From positions 16,070-80,069 of the forward strand of contig JAJBVL010000050.1 of assembly GCA_020859845.1 (NCBI GenBank): DNA of 64,000 bases, in the 5' to 3' direction. Position numbers and translations under genes: made by a program. This DNA comes from Bacteroidales bacterium (GTDB taxonomy: Bacteria; Bacteroidota; Bacteroidia; Bacteroidales; Muribaculaceae). Each line of letters opens with the position of its first letter. Within the stretch, counting starts at the first letter, position 1. Positions 1 through 10,683 of this stretch are shown here, piece after piece. The notes below the pieces were generated by a model. The model did not search any database. It was not told where the DNA came from and saw only the letters and a list, made by a program, of their open reading frames with translations.

Positions 1-800
1 GCTGTGGAGCCTATCAGGAGACCTTCGAGAGCATCGTCGCCATTCTCTGCAACGCCAAACTGGCTGTCAACGCCCGAACCCCAGGCGCCGGTAACGTATA
101 CCGACTCTGGAACTATCTTCCACCACATACCTTCGCTGGCATAGCTTGCGGGCAGGTCGGCAAGGATGATAGTAAATACAGGGTCATCGTAAGGACTAGC
201 GTCAGAGTGGGTGAAGGGGAGAGCTGTAGCTACGTCCCAGCCATTGATGGTGCCAAGGAGGTAGTAGTTGTCTTCGATCACGAGCTCGGAGGGCAGCGGC
301 GTCACTACGTAGTTGGCAGCGCCATAATAGGTGTCGGGGCCCACGAGGCGGATGCTGGTCTTTGCTGTCGAGACATACCCTGCCAGACGCACATAGGTGG
401 TCTGTGCCTTGGGACTCTTGCCGTAGAGCGTCTTGTGGGCAGCCTCCCAAGCATCGGGAGCGATGGTCACGAGGCCATCGGTGACGGTGGTCTCCACCTC
501 TACAGGCGAGCTGTAGCTTTCGTCCTTGCTCAGCTGAGCCACAAACGTGGGTTCGTAGCCCGAGGGCATATTGGCGATGGTATCTACGCGTAGCACGGGG
601 ATACCCTCGTTGTTGGTGTTGTAGGTCGACAGGTCGATAGCGCTACCCGAAGAGAGCACGGTCGCAACCTGCACATCGGAGGCTGTCAGCAGTGCCTCCT
701 GGGGATTGGTCTGGGGCTCTGGATTGGGTTCGTCAAAGCCGTCGCAGGCGGTGAAACCCAAGCACAGACCTAGCATGAGTAATGAAGCAATATTTTTCAT
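1..800 (-). CDS. SusF/SusE-like outer membrane lipoprotein (C-terminus beyond left edge)
   Basis: Open minus-strand frame from cat at 798-800: MKNIASLLMLGLCLGFTACDGFDEPNPEP..., lipobox FTAC; co-directional downstream of SusE-like gene. Missing from ORF track because it is truncated. Confidence 0.75.
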   Translation of the reverse strand, partial: MKNIASLLMLGLCLGFTACDGFDEPNPEPQTNPQEALLTASDVQVATVLSSGSAIDLSTYNTNNEGIPVLRVDTIANMPSGYEPTFVAQLSKDESYSSPVEVETTVTDGLVTIAPDAWEAAHKTLYGKSPKAQTTYVRLAGYVSTAKTSIRLVGPDTYYGAANYVVTPLPSELVIEDNYYLLGTINGWDVATALPFTHSDASPYDDPVFTIILADLPASYASEGMWWKIVPESVYVTGAWGSGVDSQFGVAENGDDALEGLLIGST

Positions 801-842
801 GTGAGATTGTTTCTTAGTAGTGAATGTTCAAGGGTCTTGGAG

Positions 843-2096
843 TTATTCTACGGCGTCGACAGTCATCTGGTTGGTGTTGGTGTCGAGTGTCACCTTTAGC
901 TGTCCACCACCCCAGTTGAGTTTCCAGCAGCCTTCGCCCGTGTAGCAAGTGTAGGCTGTGCCTGTCACGATGTCAACGTTGTCGCCTGAGGCGCTGGAGG
1001 AATAGGGTGTTGAGCCCCAGCCTGTCAGCTCAGGATAAATGCGGAAATACCATCCGTCAGCGTCAGAGGGGACTTCGAGGTCGAATGTGCCGGTGTAGAT
1101 GCCGCTATTGTCCTTATCGGCTATGCGCCAGTTGCTGTAGGTCGAAGCGTTGTCCTCGTTAGGCTCGGCCCAGCTAGCTTGGTTGCCTACGATATACATA
1201 TACTTGGCGGTAATCACCTCGTGAGCACCAGCCTGGATGGTGAGTTGTGGCTTGGCACCGCTCATATCCACAGTGATGGTCATCTGGCCGCCTTCCCAGT
1301 TGGTGAAGGTGAACGAGCCCTTGCCAGGATATACCAGCTCGGCAGTAAACTCTTCGTCGATGGTCACCTCGATAGGATTGTCTTCTTCCTGCGAGCCCAT
1401 TGATGCGCCGCCATCCCAACCCGACAGGTCAGCATAGAAGCGGAAGGAAGGCTGAGCGGGAATCTCAAATACTCCACTGTAGACCTTGCTACCGATAGCG
1501 TCGTTGGCTTCTGACAGAGCCCAATTTGCATAATGGGCTGCGTTGGCCTCGCTTGGCTCTGTCCACCCTGATGGTGTACCTACAAGGTAGATTTTGCCAG
1601 GTTGTGGCACGGCGAAGTAAGGCACTATACGATTGTAGCTCACTACGTTGGATACGATGCGGCTATCCTCGATGTTGCTCAGCTCGGCAACGGCGCGGAA
1701 GTAGACGACGCGAGGCTCGGTGCCGAAGTAGGCATCAAACTCCTCTTGGCTGGTGACGCCAGCGAGGTTGCACATAGCCACGGCCACGTCGGCCTGCTTT
1801 ACGGTCATGCGTGCCGAGGTGCTCTCGGTGGTGGAGAGGGTCTCATACGTGCCGAAGCTCTGGTCGAGACTCACCTCTGCTGAGTATTGAGTGATGGCTG
1901 AGTAGCCATAATCGGGCTGCGAGGCCACCAGGTCGAGATATGACCCATCGGTCAGCTCGATATACTGTTCCTGGAGTACAGGAGTGTTAAGCACAAACTG
2001 TGTGGGTGCCTTATACTTGGGGTCGGAGTCTACGCTACAACCGGTGAACCCCATCGTGGCAACCAATGCGCTAAGAAATATGGATAGTTTTTTCAT
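843..2096 (-). CDS. SusE-like outer membrane starch/glycan-binding lipoprotein
   Basis: MKKLSIFLSALVATMGFTGCSVDSDPKYKAPTQFVLNTP..., lipobox, two repeated MYIVG...W domains; follows SusD. Confidence 0.8.
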   Translation of the reverse strand: MKKLSIFLSALVATMGFTGCSVDSDPKYKAPTQFVLNTPVLQEQYIELTDGSYLDLVASQPDYGYSAITQYSAEVSLDQSFGTYETLSTTESTSARMTVKQADVAVAMCNLAGVTSQEEFDAYFGTEPRVVYFRAVAELSNIEDSRIVSNVVSYNRIVPYFAVPQPGKIYLVGTPSGWTEPSEANAAHYANWALSEANDAIGSKVYSGVFEIPAQPSFRFYADLSGWDGGASMGSQEEDNPIEVTIDEEFTAELVYPGKGSFTFTNWEGGQMTITVDMSGAKPQLTIQAGAHEVITAKYMYIVGNQASWAEPNEDNASTYSNWRIADKDNSGIYTGTFDLEVPSDADGWYFRIYPELTGWGSTPYSSSASGDNVDIVTGTAYTCYTGEGCWKLNWGGGQLKVTLDTNTNQMTVDAVE

Positions 2097-2144
2097 CTTG
2101 TTGATTCGCTTTACTGTGGTTGAAGTAAATCTTGTGGGATGGGA

Positions 2145-3821
2145 TTAGTAGCCAGGATTCTGGGTGTAGCCGGCCTGTGACACGACGGTTGAGGGCAGGG
2201 GGAACAGATTGTTGGTCGAGGGGAAGTCTGTGCCGTTGCGGGTAAGATTCTTCCAGTCCCAATTGTAGCCCGAGATCCACTTGCCGTAGCGGATAAGGTC
2301 GGTGCGGCGCACGTTCTCGCAGTAGAGCTCACGGCTGCGCTCTTCCTGAAGGTTGGCCAGGGTGAGGTCGGCGCTGCTCCATGGGTCGAGGCCTGCGCGT
2401 TCGCGGATGTAGTTGACGTAGGTGAGGGCTACGCTCTTGTCGCCACCACCCTGCAAGGCAGCTTCAGCTGCCGAGAGGTAGATCTCGGCGAGGCGGATCA
2501 TAGCATAGTCGCCACCAATCTGACTGGCCTTGGTAGGCGATGCATTGGTGTCAATCTCGCCGTTGTCGTCAAGAGCCCAGTTGATAAACTTGATGGGTAT
2601 GAAGCCATTTGTGCCATAGTGGTCTTGGTCGAGGACGTTGTCGTCAAACGAGAAGCCAGCAGCCGATGTGCACCAATATTTCACGCGGATATCCTTGGAG
2701 GTACCCATCGTAGCATCGTCCCAGTCAAACTGCTCAACAAACTGCTGACGGCTTGACATACACTTCCAGCCACCATCGCCATTGTAGTCGGCCTGACGGA
2801 TGGTCCACTCTGAATCGTCGGGACTGTCGGTGATATAACCCATGAGCATGAACGTAGAGTTGGCAAACGACTTCAAGTAGGTCTCATTCTGAGGTATGTC
2901 CCAGATTATCTCATTGATAGAGCTGGAGCCACCGATTGAGTACTGGTCGTTGTTGTAAGCAAAGAGCTGATGATAGTGGTTGCAGAGACCTGAGCCCTGA
3001 AAACCGCTACCCTTCAGAGCGTTGATGAGGGTGACAGCCTTGGCGTAAGCCTTGTCCCACGCTGCAGTGCCAGTGTAGACACCAGCGTTGAGGTAGAACT
3101 TCACCAGAAGAGCGTCAGCGACAGCCTTGCCTACATAGCCGTAAGGGGCAGTGTAGTCGTTGCCGTATTCGCTTGATACCTCTTCGAGGGTTGCCACTAC
3201 GTTGTTGTAGATCTCGGAGCGTGAGAGCTGTGGGGGTACGGAGTTAATCTCCACGGTCTCGTCGGCGTAAGGCACGTTGCCAAAGAGGTCGATGAGGTAG
3301 AAGTAGCATCCTGAGCGCAGGATTTTGCACTGGCGGATGAAGAGGTCGGCCTTGGCCTGCTGGGTCTCAGTGAGGTCAAAGTAGCCGTTGTTGACGGTCT
3401 GGATGAAGTCGTTGCAGAGTGCCACGTTGATCATCAGGCGCGAGTATGTGCCATAGAGGGCGCCGTTGTTGGCTGCTACGATACCATAGGTGAGCGTACC
3501 AAAGTTGGCGTCGCCAGTGGCAAGCCAGTTGCTCTCGTCGGTGGGTATCTCTTCAAAGTTGAAGATAGCGCGCTGGAAGGTCGACATACCGCCATCGAAG
3601 CCTTCAACGGAGGCTGAACCGTTGGCACCATAGGTGGCAAACTGGAGATATACGTCGGCCATCACCTGCTCCATGTATCCCTCGGGGTCTTCCGAGAAGG
3701 TGCCGGGAGTGACAGTGCGTGGGTCGGTAGGCATAAGGTCGAGGTCACCGGTGCAGGCTCCTAAGCCCAGCATGGCACCGCCTACAGCGATTGTAGCAAA
3801 TATCTTATTTATGGTTTTCAT
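2145..3821 (-). CDS. SusD/RagB family nutrient-binding outer membrane lipoprotein
   Basis: Lipobox LGAC; typical SusD C-terminus (AEIYLSAAEAAL...YVNYIRERAGL...ELYCENVRRTDLIRYGKW...NLFPLPSTVV). Confidence 0.95.
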   Translation of the reverse strand: MKTINKIFATIAVGGAMLGLGACTGDLDLMPTDPRTVTPGTFSEDPEGYMEQVMADVYLQFATYGANGSASVEGFDGGMSTFQRAIFNFEEIPTDESNWLATGDANFGTLTYGIVAANNGALYGTYSRLMINVALCNDFIQTVNNGYFDLTETQQAKADLFIRQCKILRSGCYFYLIDLFGNVPYADETVEINSVPPQLSRSEIYNNVVATLEEVSSEYGNDYTAPYGYVGKAVADALLVKFYLNAGVYTGTAAWDKAYAKAVTLINALKGSGFQGSGLCNHYHQLFAYNNDQYSIGGSSSINEIIWDIPQNETYLKSFANSTFMLMGYITDSPDDSEWTIRQADYNGDGGWKCMSSRQQFVEQFDWDDATMGTSKDIRVKYWCTSAAGFSFDDNVLDQDHYGTNGFIPIKFINWALDDNGEIDTNASPTKASQIGGDYAMIRLAEIYLSAAEAALQGGGDKSVALTYVNYIRERAGLDPWSSADLTLANLQEERSRELYCENVRRTDLIRYGKWISGYNWDWKNLTRNGTDFPSTNNLFPLPSTVVSQAGYTQNPGY

Positions 3822-3842
3822 GTTGATGCTTATTTGAGGTTG

Positions 3843-6800
3843 TTAGAAAGTAGCCACGAGACCGAGGGTGACGGTGATAGGACGTGGATAGGTAGAGTTG
3901 TCAATACCCGAGAATACTTCAGGATCGAGGCCCTTGTAGCGGGTGATGACGAAGGGGTTTTGTACTACGCCGAATACACGCAGGTTGAGCTGGTCCTTGC
4001 AGAGGCCCGAGAAGGTGTAGCCTAGCGAGATGTTGTCGCAGCGTACAAACGAGGCGTTTTCTACAAAGTAGTCGCTGACGCAGAGTTGGCTGTTGTCCAC
4101 CCATGAGGGGAAGATGTATTCGCCCTTCAGCAGGTTGCTGAGCTGGTAGCCCGAAACGCCGCTCATGCGGGTGCGGTCATACTTAGGCCCGTTGTACACG
4201 TAGTTGCCAAAGTTGGCGCGGAGCACGATGCCAAAGTCCCAGTTCTTGTAGTTGAGGGTGTTGTTCCAAGCGAAGGTGGCTTTCGGGTCGCGGCTGTGGT
4301 AAACGATCTTGTCGGCATCGTTGATCACACCGTCGGCGTTCTGGTCAACATACTGGCCGGGGACGGGATCGCCATTGTCGTCGTATACCTGCTGATATAC
4401 CAGGAATGAGAAGGCAGGATAGCCCACCATGTGGTATTGCAGGCCTGTACCTGTACCGCTGGGAGCGGTGGCTGCTTGTATCTGAGAGGTCTCAGCGTCG
4501 CCTGTCAGCTTGGTAATCTTGTTCTTGTTGTAGGAGTAGTTGAGGCTCGTGGTCCAAGTGAATTCCTTGTTGACGATGGGGCGAGCGGTGATGGTAAATT
4601 CCACACCAGTGTTGCGCAGCGAGCCGATGTTGCGCGTCAGGTAGTTGGAGGTGTTGAGCGTCACGATAGGCGCTTTGGCCAGAAGGTCCTTAGTGTTGCG
4701 CAGATACCAGTCGGCTGCAAGGGTGATACGGTTGTTGAGGAATGCGAAGTCCATACCGATGTTCCAAGTCGTTGTCTCCTCCCACTTGATCTGTGGGTCG
4801 TAAGCGTTGGGATACAGAGGATTGATCCACTGGCCATTGACGTTGACATACTGGAAGCCCTGGCTGCTCGATACAGTGTAGGTAGGCATATAGGGGAAGT
4901 CAAGACCGATATCCTGCTGACCAGTGACACCCCAGCCGAGACGCAGTTTCCATTCGTTCCACACCTGCTGAAGGTCTTCCATGAAAGGCATGTTGCTTAT
5001 CTTCCAACCGAGAGCCAACGAGGGGAAGAGGCCCCAGCGGCTATCCTTGCTGAAGCGCGAAGTGGCATCATCACGAAGGGTGAACGTCAAGAGGTAGGTG
5101 TCCTTAAACGAGTAGTTGAAGCGGCCAAAGAACGACACGAGTTGCAGTGGGCTGCTCCAGTAGGTCATGGGAGCGTTGTTGACGCTCTTGCCTACGTTGC
5201 TGCTTGAGCTGCTGTCTACGCTGATGGTGTAGACGCCGTTGTCGTAGGGGATATAGCCACCGTTGGTCTGGTAGCCGAGCGAGTTGACGTATGTGTTGCT
5301 GCGTCCGTGGTAGTCAAACTTCTGCCAGGAGTAACCCACCATGATGTCAAAAGTGCTCTGCAGCACGTCTACATCCTTGCGGTAGTTGGCATAGAAGTCG
5401 AGCAGGGTGTTGCGCTGGAGCTCATACCAGTCGTAGCGGGTCTCAGCACCTGCCGAGCCCATGGCCATCAAGTCGTTGTTGCGCCAAGCCGATGCCGAGT
5501 TGGCAGCGGTGCGGCTGTCTTGCTCGTTCTTCGACACCTGATAACCGAGGTTGAGGTTCAGGTGGAGCTCAGGGAGGAAATGGACTGAGTAGTCCAACTG
5601 GATATTACCGCTCGACGAGTAGACCTTGCTGATATTTTTCACATCGTCAAGCATCTGCAGCGGGTTGAGGCTTGCTTGGGTCTCGAGAGCGCCCGAGCCT
5701 GTGGTGATATTGGTGTAGCCGTTGAAGGCTGTCACGCCAGCATCGCCAGTGGTGTTGTAGGCGGTCTTGACGGGAAGGGTGGGGTTGAAGCCCGAGGCTG
5801 CGCCGATAGCGCCAGTGTCGGCGTTGCGGGTGTGCACGTAGGTGCCACTCACGTTGGCGTTGACGCTCAGGTGGTTTTCAAAGAATTTTGGGTTGAGGTT
5901 GATACCTACAGTGGTACGCTGCATCGACGAGGTCTTCAGGATACCTTGGCTGTCGGTATAGGAGGCTGATACACGATAGGGAAGGATGCCCAGCGAACCG
6001 CCTACGCTCAGGTTGTAGTCCTGCGAGAGGGTGGTGCGGAGCACTTCCTTCTGCCAGTCGGTGCTGGCGTTGCCAAGCATAGCGATGGCAGCGTCAGTGC
6101 CTATATCGTTGCGCACTACGTTGGCAAACTCCTCAGCGCCCATAAGGTCGAGAGAGTTGCGAGCAGTGTTGACGTGCCAGTTGGCAGCGAAGTTGACCTG
6201 CGGACGTCCGCTTTGGCCTTTCTTCGTGGTGATGATAATTACACCATTGGATGCGCGGCTACCATAGATGGCCGTTGCTGATGCATCCTTGAGGATGGTG
6301 AGGCTTTCGATGTTTTGAGGGTTAACCATGGTGAGGGCGTTGGTGCCACCAGCGTTCGACTGGTCGGTCTGAGGCACACCGTCGATTACGATCAGAGGGT
6401 TGTTGTTGGCCGACAGCGACGAGCCGCCACGGATACGTATCGTGGCGTTGCCTGTAGGATCACCACCCGAAGTGGTTACGGTCACACCAGGCGATGCGCC
6501 CACGAGGAGGTCTTGGGTAGAGGTGGCGATACCAGCCTCGATGTCATCGGGCTTGATAACGGCCACGGAGCCAGTAGCGTCCGACTTCTTCACTACACCG
6601 TAACCCACTACCACTACTTCTTGCAGCATCTGGGTATTCTCGGAGAGTGTGACGTCAATCACGGTACGACCATCTACGGGTATCTCTTGTGTGACACACC
6701 CGATGAAAGAAAATACAAGCACTGCGTCAGGCTCAACGTCCAGTCGATACTGGCCGTCAAAGTCAGTTGCCACACCGTTGGAGGTGTCTTTTACCTTCAC

Positions 6801-6947
6801 TGTAGCGCCGATCAGGGGATCGCCCAGGTCGTCGGTCACTGTACCGGTGACAGTAATCTTTTGCGCTAAAGCGGGGAAAGCAAAGCATAGCACTAAGACA
6901 AGCGCAAGCCAGCCTTTCCGACTCATTTGTAAACAAATGTTCTTCAT
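3843..6947 (-). CDS. SusC/RagA family TonB-linked outer membrane protein
   Basis: N-terminal carboxypeptidase-like domain (GTVTDDLGDPLIGATVKVKDT), plug motif LQEVVVVGYG, GSRASNGVIIITTKKG, C-terminal beta-barrel. Confidence 0.97.
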   Translation of the reverse strand: MKNICLQMSRKGWLALVLVLCFAFPALAQKITVTGTVTDDLGDPLIGATVKVKDTSNGVATDFDGQYRLDVEPDAVLVFSFIGCVTQEIPVDGRTVIDVTLSENTQMLQEVVVVGYGVVKKSDATGSVAVIKPDDIEAGIATSTQDLLVGASPGVTVTTSGGDPTGNATIRIRGGSSLSANNNPLIVIDGVPQTDQSNAGGTNALTMVNPQNIESLTILKDASATAIYGSRASNGVIIITTKKGQSGRPQVNFAANWHVNTARNSLDLMGAEEFANVVRNDIGTDAAIAMLGNASTDWQKEVLRTTLSQDYNLSVGGSLGILPYRVSASYTDSQGILKTSSMQRTTVGINLNPKFFENHLSVNANVSGTYVHTRNADTGAIGAASGFNPTLPVKTAYNTTGDAGVTAFNGYTNITTGSGALETQASLNPLQMLDDVKNISKVYSSSGNIQLDYSVHFLPELHLNLNLGYQVSKNEQDSRTAANSASAWRNNDLMAMGSAGAETRYDWYELQRNTLLDFYANYRKDVDVLQSTFDIMVGYSWQKFDYHGRSNTYVNSLGYQTNGGYIPYDNGVYTISVDSSSSSNVGKSVNNAPMTYWSSPLQLVSFFGRFNYSFKDTYLLTFTLRDDATSRFSKDSRWGLFPSLALGWKISNMPFMEDLQQVWNEWKLRLGWGVTGQQDIGLDFPYMPTYTVSSSQGFQYVNVNGQWINPLYPNAYDPQIKWEETTTWNIGMDFAFLNNRITLAADWYLRNTKDLLAKAPIVTLNTSNYLTRNIGSLRNTGVEFTITARPIVNKEFTWTTSLNYSYNKNKITKLTGDAETSQIQAATAPSGTGTGLQYHMVGYPAFSFLVYQQVYDDNGDPVPGQYVDQNADGVINDADKIVYHSRDPKATFAWNNTLNYKNWDFGIVLRANFGNYVYNGPKYDRTRMSGVSGYQLSNLLKGEYIFPSWVDNSQLCVSDYFVENASFVRCDNISLGYTFSGLCKDQLNLRVFGVVQNPFVITRYKGLDPEVFSGIDNSTYPRPITVTLGLVATF

Positions 6948-7166
6948 GCAAATGTTTTTAGGAATGTTGAAAAATACAAGTAAATATGATATCTCTTTTG
7001 GACCCTTGGTTTAGGGACATAACGTGGGTGCAAAGTAAACGAATCTTTTTAAATGTTCAATAACTTTTGACAAAATTATTTTTAGATGAGCGAAGATTTA
7101 ACTAGAGATAACACAAGCAGCTCGCTCTACAGCCGAAAATCTCGCTAAGATTTTGTCATGCAAATC

Positions 7167-7256
7167 CCCAATCTAATGCAACCCCGTCGGGATTGTTTCA
7201 AATAGCCTTCAGGATAGCCCAATCTAATGCAACCCCGTCGGGGTTGTTTCAAATAG
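7167..7256. repeat. Two 39-bp direct repeats (7167-7205, 7218-7256), each with a palindromic CAACCCCGTCGGGGTTG-type core
   Basis: cccaatctaatgcaaccccgtcggg(a/g)ttgtttcaaatag twice, 1 mismatch, 12-nt spacer. Confidence 0.9.
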
Positions 7257-7353
7257 AAATTAGATGAACTATTTATATCTAAATGGAAAAAATCTCTACT
7301 GGACTCGAGGGCATGTTGTGGCCATGAGGCTACAAATGAATTGAAAGAGAAGC

Positions 7354-8547
7354 TCAGACGAAGAAGTCGCTGCGCAGACGATGGCGGATGGCCAGGAAAT
7401 TGCCGGCGGTGATGAAAGCCATTATGATAATTCCAGCGCCAATAGCGCTTAGGCATGAGCCAGGCTCTATGCCCAGACTCTCCAACGAGCCTTTCCAACA
7501 ATGGCGCACGATAAACATTATGGCTAATGCGCCTCCCAATACTGCCAGATTGATGGAGCCAATAATAATGTAATAACAGCGTGCTATTGACTGTGGACTA
7601 TAGCCAAGGAGCATCAACTGGCGCAGCTTGTCGCGGCTCTTGGTGAGCAGGAGCCATACACTGAGCATCAGTATGAAAAAAGCCAACGCGCAGATCACCA
7701 CCCCCACAGCCAACACAATGCCTGTCACGAGCCGCAAGAAGAAAGCAGCACGTCCGTTATCGGCTTTGTCGCCTGCGGCCTCATATCCCTTAGATGCAAG
7801 AAATGTGGCTATGGCTGGATCTCCAGGGGTCTTCACCTTTATTATAAGACGCGATGGCGCTGTCGTAGAGCCTGGCTCTCCATAGATGCCATTGGCCCAC
7901 TCCATAAACTCTTCTGGCACGGCTATGGTGTTGAGGCGCGATGAGAACCCCACTATCTTGGCGTCCATCCAGCGCTGCTGCCCATTGCCGCTCAGCGACA
8001 ACCGCAGGGGGATAGCCCCTATCATTCCTTCGCTTATCTGAGGGAGACCACGCGAGGTGGCGAAACCAAAATTATAGAGCGTTAGATAGTCTTTACTGAT
8101 GACGATAGGCACTGTAGTGTCTACGCCCGGTCGGAAACTCCATCCCTTGGGGTTGATGTCGAAAAACTCTTGCGGTATCGACTCCAGGAAAAGGGCTGTT
8201 GACATGCCTTTACCCCCCATCGACACTGTGGCATAGACATTGAAGTCGGCTGCCCGAAAGCCACCCACATCGCCAGCCCAAGGTTGGCTCTCAATCTCAG
8301 CGATGTCGGCGGTGGAGAAGGAGGTATTGGCCCCCATAAGTGCGCCAAGGCCGCTCACAGTCTTGGATATGATAAGGTAGTCGCGACTCATAAAGGAGTC
8401 GTCGTCGGCCCACAAGCTACGCACGTCGCTGTAAAACCTTACGGCAGTGACCACGATAGCCAATCCAACGAGGCTGGCCAGAGCATACCCAGTCATCTGT
8501 AGAGCGCTGATATTGCGGCGCAGTAGACTACTAACAAGGTTTTTCAT
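7354..8547 (-). CDS. ABC transporter permease (FtsX/MacB-like)
   Basis: N-terminal TM segment, periplasmic region and C-terminal TM segments; stop/start overlap with ATPase gene. Confidence 0.75.
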   Translation of the reverse strand: MKNLVSSLLRRNISALQMTGYALASLVGLAIVVTAVRFYSDVRSLWADDDSFMSRDYLIISKTVSGLGALMGANTSFSTADIAEIESQPWAGDVGGFRAADFNVYATVSMGGKGMSTALFLESIPQEFFDINPKGWSFRPGVDTTVPIVISKDYLTLYNFGFATSRGLPQISEGMIGAIPLRLSLSGNGQQRWMDAKIVGFSSRLNTIAVPEEFMEWANGIYGEPGSTTAPSRLIIKVKTPGDPAIATFLASKGYEAAGDKADNGRAAFFLRLVTGIVLAVGVVICALAFFILMLSVWLLLTKSRDKLRQLMLLGYSPQSIARCYYIIIGSINLAVLGGALAIMFIVRHCWKGSLESLGIEPGSCLSAIGAGIIIMAFITAGNFLAIRHRLRSDFFV

Positions 8548-9212
8548 AACTGAAGTCGAAGGTCGATAGGAAGGTTGATATCATTGCCCACTGACGTGGC
8601 TATTATGGCCGCTCCCTGCTCGCGTGCCTCGCGAGCTATAAGGGCGCCTACAGCGGCGTTGTTGCGCTGGTCGAGATGGCTCACGGGTTCATCGATGAGC
8701 AGGAAGTCGAAGGGCTGGCAGAGGGCTCTGACGATGGCCACCCTTTGCTGTTGGCCTATCGAAAGGTGGGCTGCTGGCTGTTGGCGCTTGTCGGCCACCT
8801 CCAGCTCTTCGAGGGCGCTTTCTATCCATCCTGTAGTGCGAAAGCCAGTGAGGTTGTTTTTGATCAAAAGATTCTCCCACACGGTGAGCTCGGGAAAGAG
8901 GCCAAGGTCTTGAGGCAAGTAGGCCAGTGAATGCTCGCGTAGCCTACACCAGTCGGCTATGGAGAAGGAGCGGATATCCTTTTGGTCCATCGTTATCTTG
9001 CCGTGATAGTCGCGCCGCAACCCATAAATGAAGGCGCAGAGCGACGATTTACCCGTGCCGCTTTCGGCGTGGATAAGGTAATGCTTGCCACGCTCAAAAG
9101 TGAAGCTCTCGCGGAGCCACACCTCTGAGCTGGCTATATGAGCCTCCTCCTCTTGCCCCAGGAACACTGCTGGCAAAAGATTGTGGATGGAGATGCGCGA
9201 TAGGTGAGTCAT
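8544..9212 (-). CDS. ABC transporter ATP-binding protein
   Basis: Walker A GTGKSS, signature LSIGQQQRV, Walker B FLLIDEPVSHLD. Confidence 0.92.
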   Translation of the reverse strand: MTHLSRISIHNLLPAVFLGQEEEAHIASSEVWLRESFTFERGKHYLIHAESGTGKSSLCAFIYGLRRDYHGKITMDQKDIRSFSIADWCRLREHSLAYLPQDLGLFPELTVWENLLIKNNLTGFRTTGWIESALEELEVADKRQQPAAHLSIGQQQRVAIVRALCQPFDFLLIDEPVSHLDQRNNAAVGALIAREAREQGAAIIATSVGNDINLPIDLRLQL

Positions 9213-9215
9213 GTC

Positions 9216-10568
9216 TTAAATAAAGCCACCAAACAGACGTATGAGGGTAGGGACGATAGGCTCGTTGGTGTCCTCAAGATTGATCTGCATACTCATGCTC
9301 TCAGTCTCCATCCCGAAGGTAATCTTTGCGCCAAAGGTGGCTGAGGGATTGACCCATTCCAGAGTGGGAAACAGGAGGTAGGCAGCTGCTTCTTTGCTGA
9401 GGAAAGTGGTGTTGAGCTGATTATTGTGGGTCGATTCGATAGGGGCGTTTGAGACGGTGAAATAGCCATCGTATGCCCCGCCGTAGAAGGTCTTGTCGCG
9501 CCACGAGGCTGTGAAGTGGCCTTCGCGGTCGGTGGTGATGTTGAAACCGTACCCTCCCAGATAGCGGGTTAGAGTAGCCACACCATTGTCAACCATCTCT
9601 TGGGGCATGTGGACCATGGCAAGCCAGTCCCAGGTTGATAGGTCGTCAATCTGCGCTAAATCTTTAGGACCACCAGCGATGGCCACAGTGCCGTCAATTG
9701 ACTGCAAGAAGGGGAGGAAGGTCTGCACCATTCCTTGAGCCTGCAGGCCCCCCATCATTGATACGACGGCGGCCAGTGGCTCCCAATTGAAGTTGGCCTT
9801 GTCGATACCGGCAGCAGCGGCTCCCAGAAAGTAGTCGGGGACGTAGCGCAGGAAGTCGGTGTTGATCTCCTTAAAGCCTGTGTAAGCCACCAGGGTGCCA
9901 TCAGCCTTCATATTTGTGCCATGCACAGCGATAGCGTTTGACTTCACATCGACGTCGAAACAACTAAACACCGGCTCTTTCTCGCCTTCGGCCACGTTCG
10001 CGAGGCCCATTTGGCCGATGATGCTCTGATTGAGAGCAAGAGTGGTCAGATGGTCTACCTCAAGATATTCGGCCGCTCCATAGTTGGAGGTAAAATTCTG
10101 CTTCTCGGCAGATTGCAGTATTGTCTTTACGTGCTCCAGAGGATTAGGTCCCACGATGCTCCACACCTGATGGTCATTCCATACCAGTGGGGTGCCGCTG
10201 CAGCGATAGTATCCTTCTTGTGTGGTCACCTCTGCGTCGCGTGCCTGCTTCAGAAGAGCGTTAAGCTTGGACAGGTCGGTCACCTTGGCCGTTAAGACAT
10301 AGGTATTGCCTGTAAGGAATATTACCAAGTGGTCAAGGTCGATAGCTTCCTTAGCTTGCCCGTAGTAAGTGGTAAACTCTGGGTCGGCAATGGCCGACAG
10401 AGCATCACCGCATTGGTCAACCCACTTGTTGAGGTTGACAATCGAAACGATGCCGGCGTCGGCGGGGATGGTCTCAAGCAGCGACTTCTCTTCATGATGA
10501 CATGCCGAGAGCACCATTAGCATCACTGAGGCTAATAATAGGGTAGAGTGGCGAACAATTGCTTTCAT
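9216..10568 (-). CDS. DUF4836-like lipoprotein
   Basis: MKAIVRHSTLLLASVMLMVLSACHHEEKSLLETIPADAGIVSIVNLNKW; internal ATG (10566-10568) preferred over 10598. Confidence 0.7.
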   Translation of the reverse strand: MKAIVRHSTLLLASVMLMVLSACHHEEKSLLETIPADAGIVSIVNLNKWVDQCGDALSAIADPEFTTYYGQAKEAIDLDHLVIFLTGNTYVLTAKVTDLSKLNALLKQARDAEVTTQEGYYRCSGTPLVWNDHQVWSIVGPNPLEHVKTILQSAEKQNFTSNYGAAEYLEVDHLTTLALNQSIIGQMGLANVAEGEKEPVFSCFDVDVKSNAIAVHGTNMKADGTLVAYTGFKEINTDFLRYVPDYFLGAAAAGIDKANFNWEPLAAVVSMMGGLQAQGMVQTFLPFLQSIDGTVAIAGGPKDLAQIDDLSTWDWLAMVHMPQEMVDNGVATLTRYLGGYGFNITTDREGHFTASWRDKTFYGGAYDGYFTVSNAPIESTHNNQLNTTFLSKEAAAYLLFPTLEWVNPSATFGAKITFGMETESMSMQINLEDTNEPIVPTLIRLFGGFI

Positions 10569-10683
10569 AATCGAGTTGATGTGATATTTAGAAAACAAAA
10601 TTAGTGCTTTTTTGCTCCACTTTCACTAATTTTGTGCGTTTTTATAGCTATACACCCCATTAACTGACACAACAATAGGTAAT

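Noticed and set aside
4431-5207. 258-aa ORF antisense to the SusC gene
   Set aside because: Antisense shadow ORF of a clear SusC coding frame.
1-6947. Novel polysaccharide utilisation locus
   Set aside because: SusC-D-E-F order is standard and no glycoside hydrolase is visible before the left edge; cannot judge novelty.
7167-7256. Possible CRISPR-like repeat pair
   Set aside because: Only two copies, 12-nt spacer, no cas genes; the palindromic core fits a REP-type repeat better.
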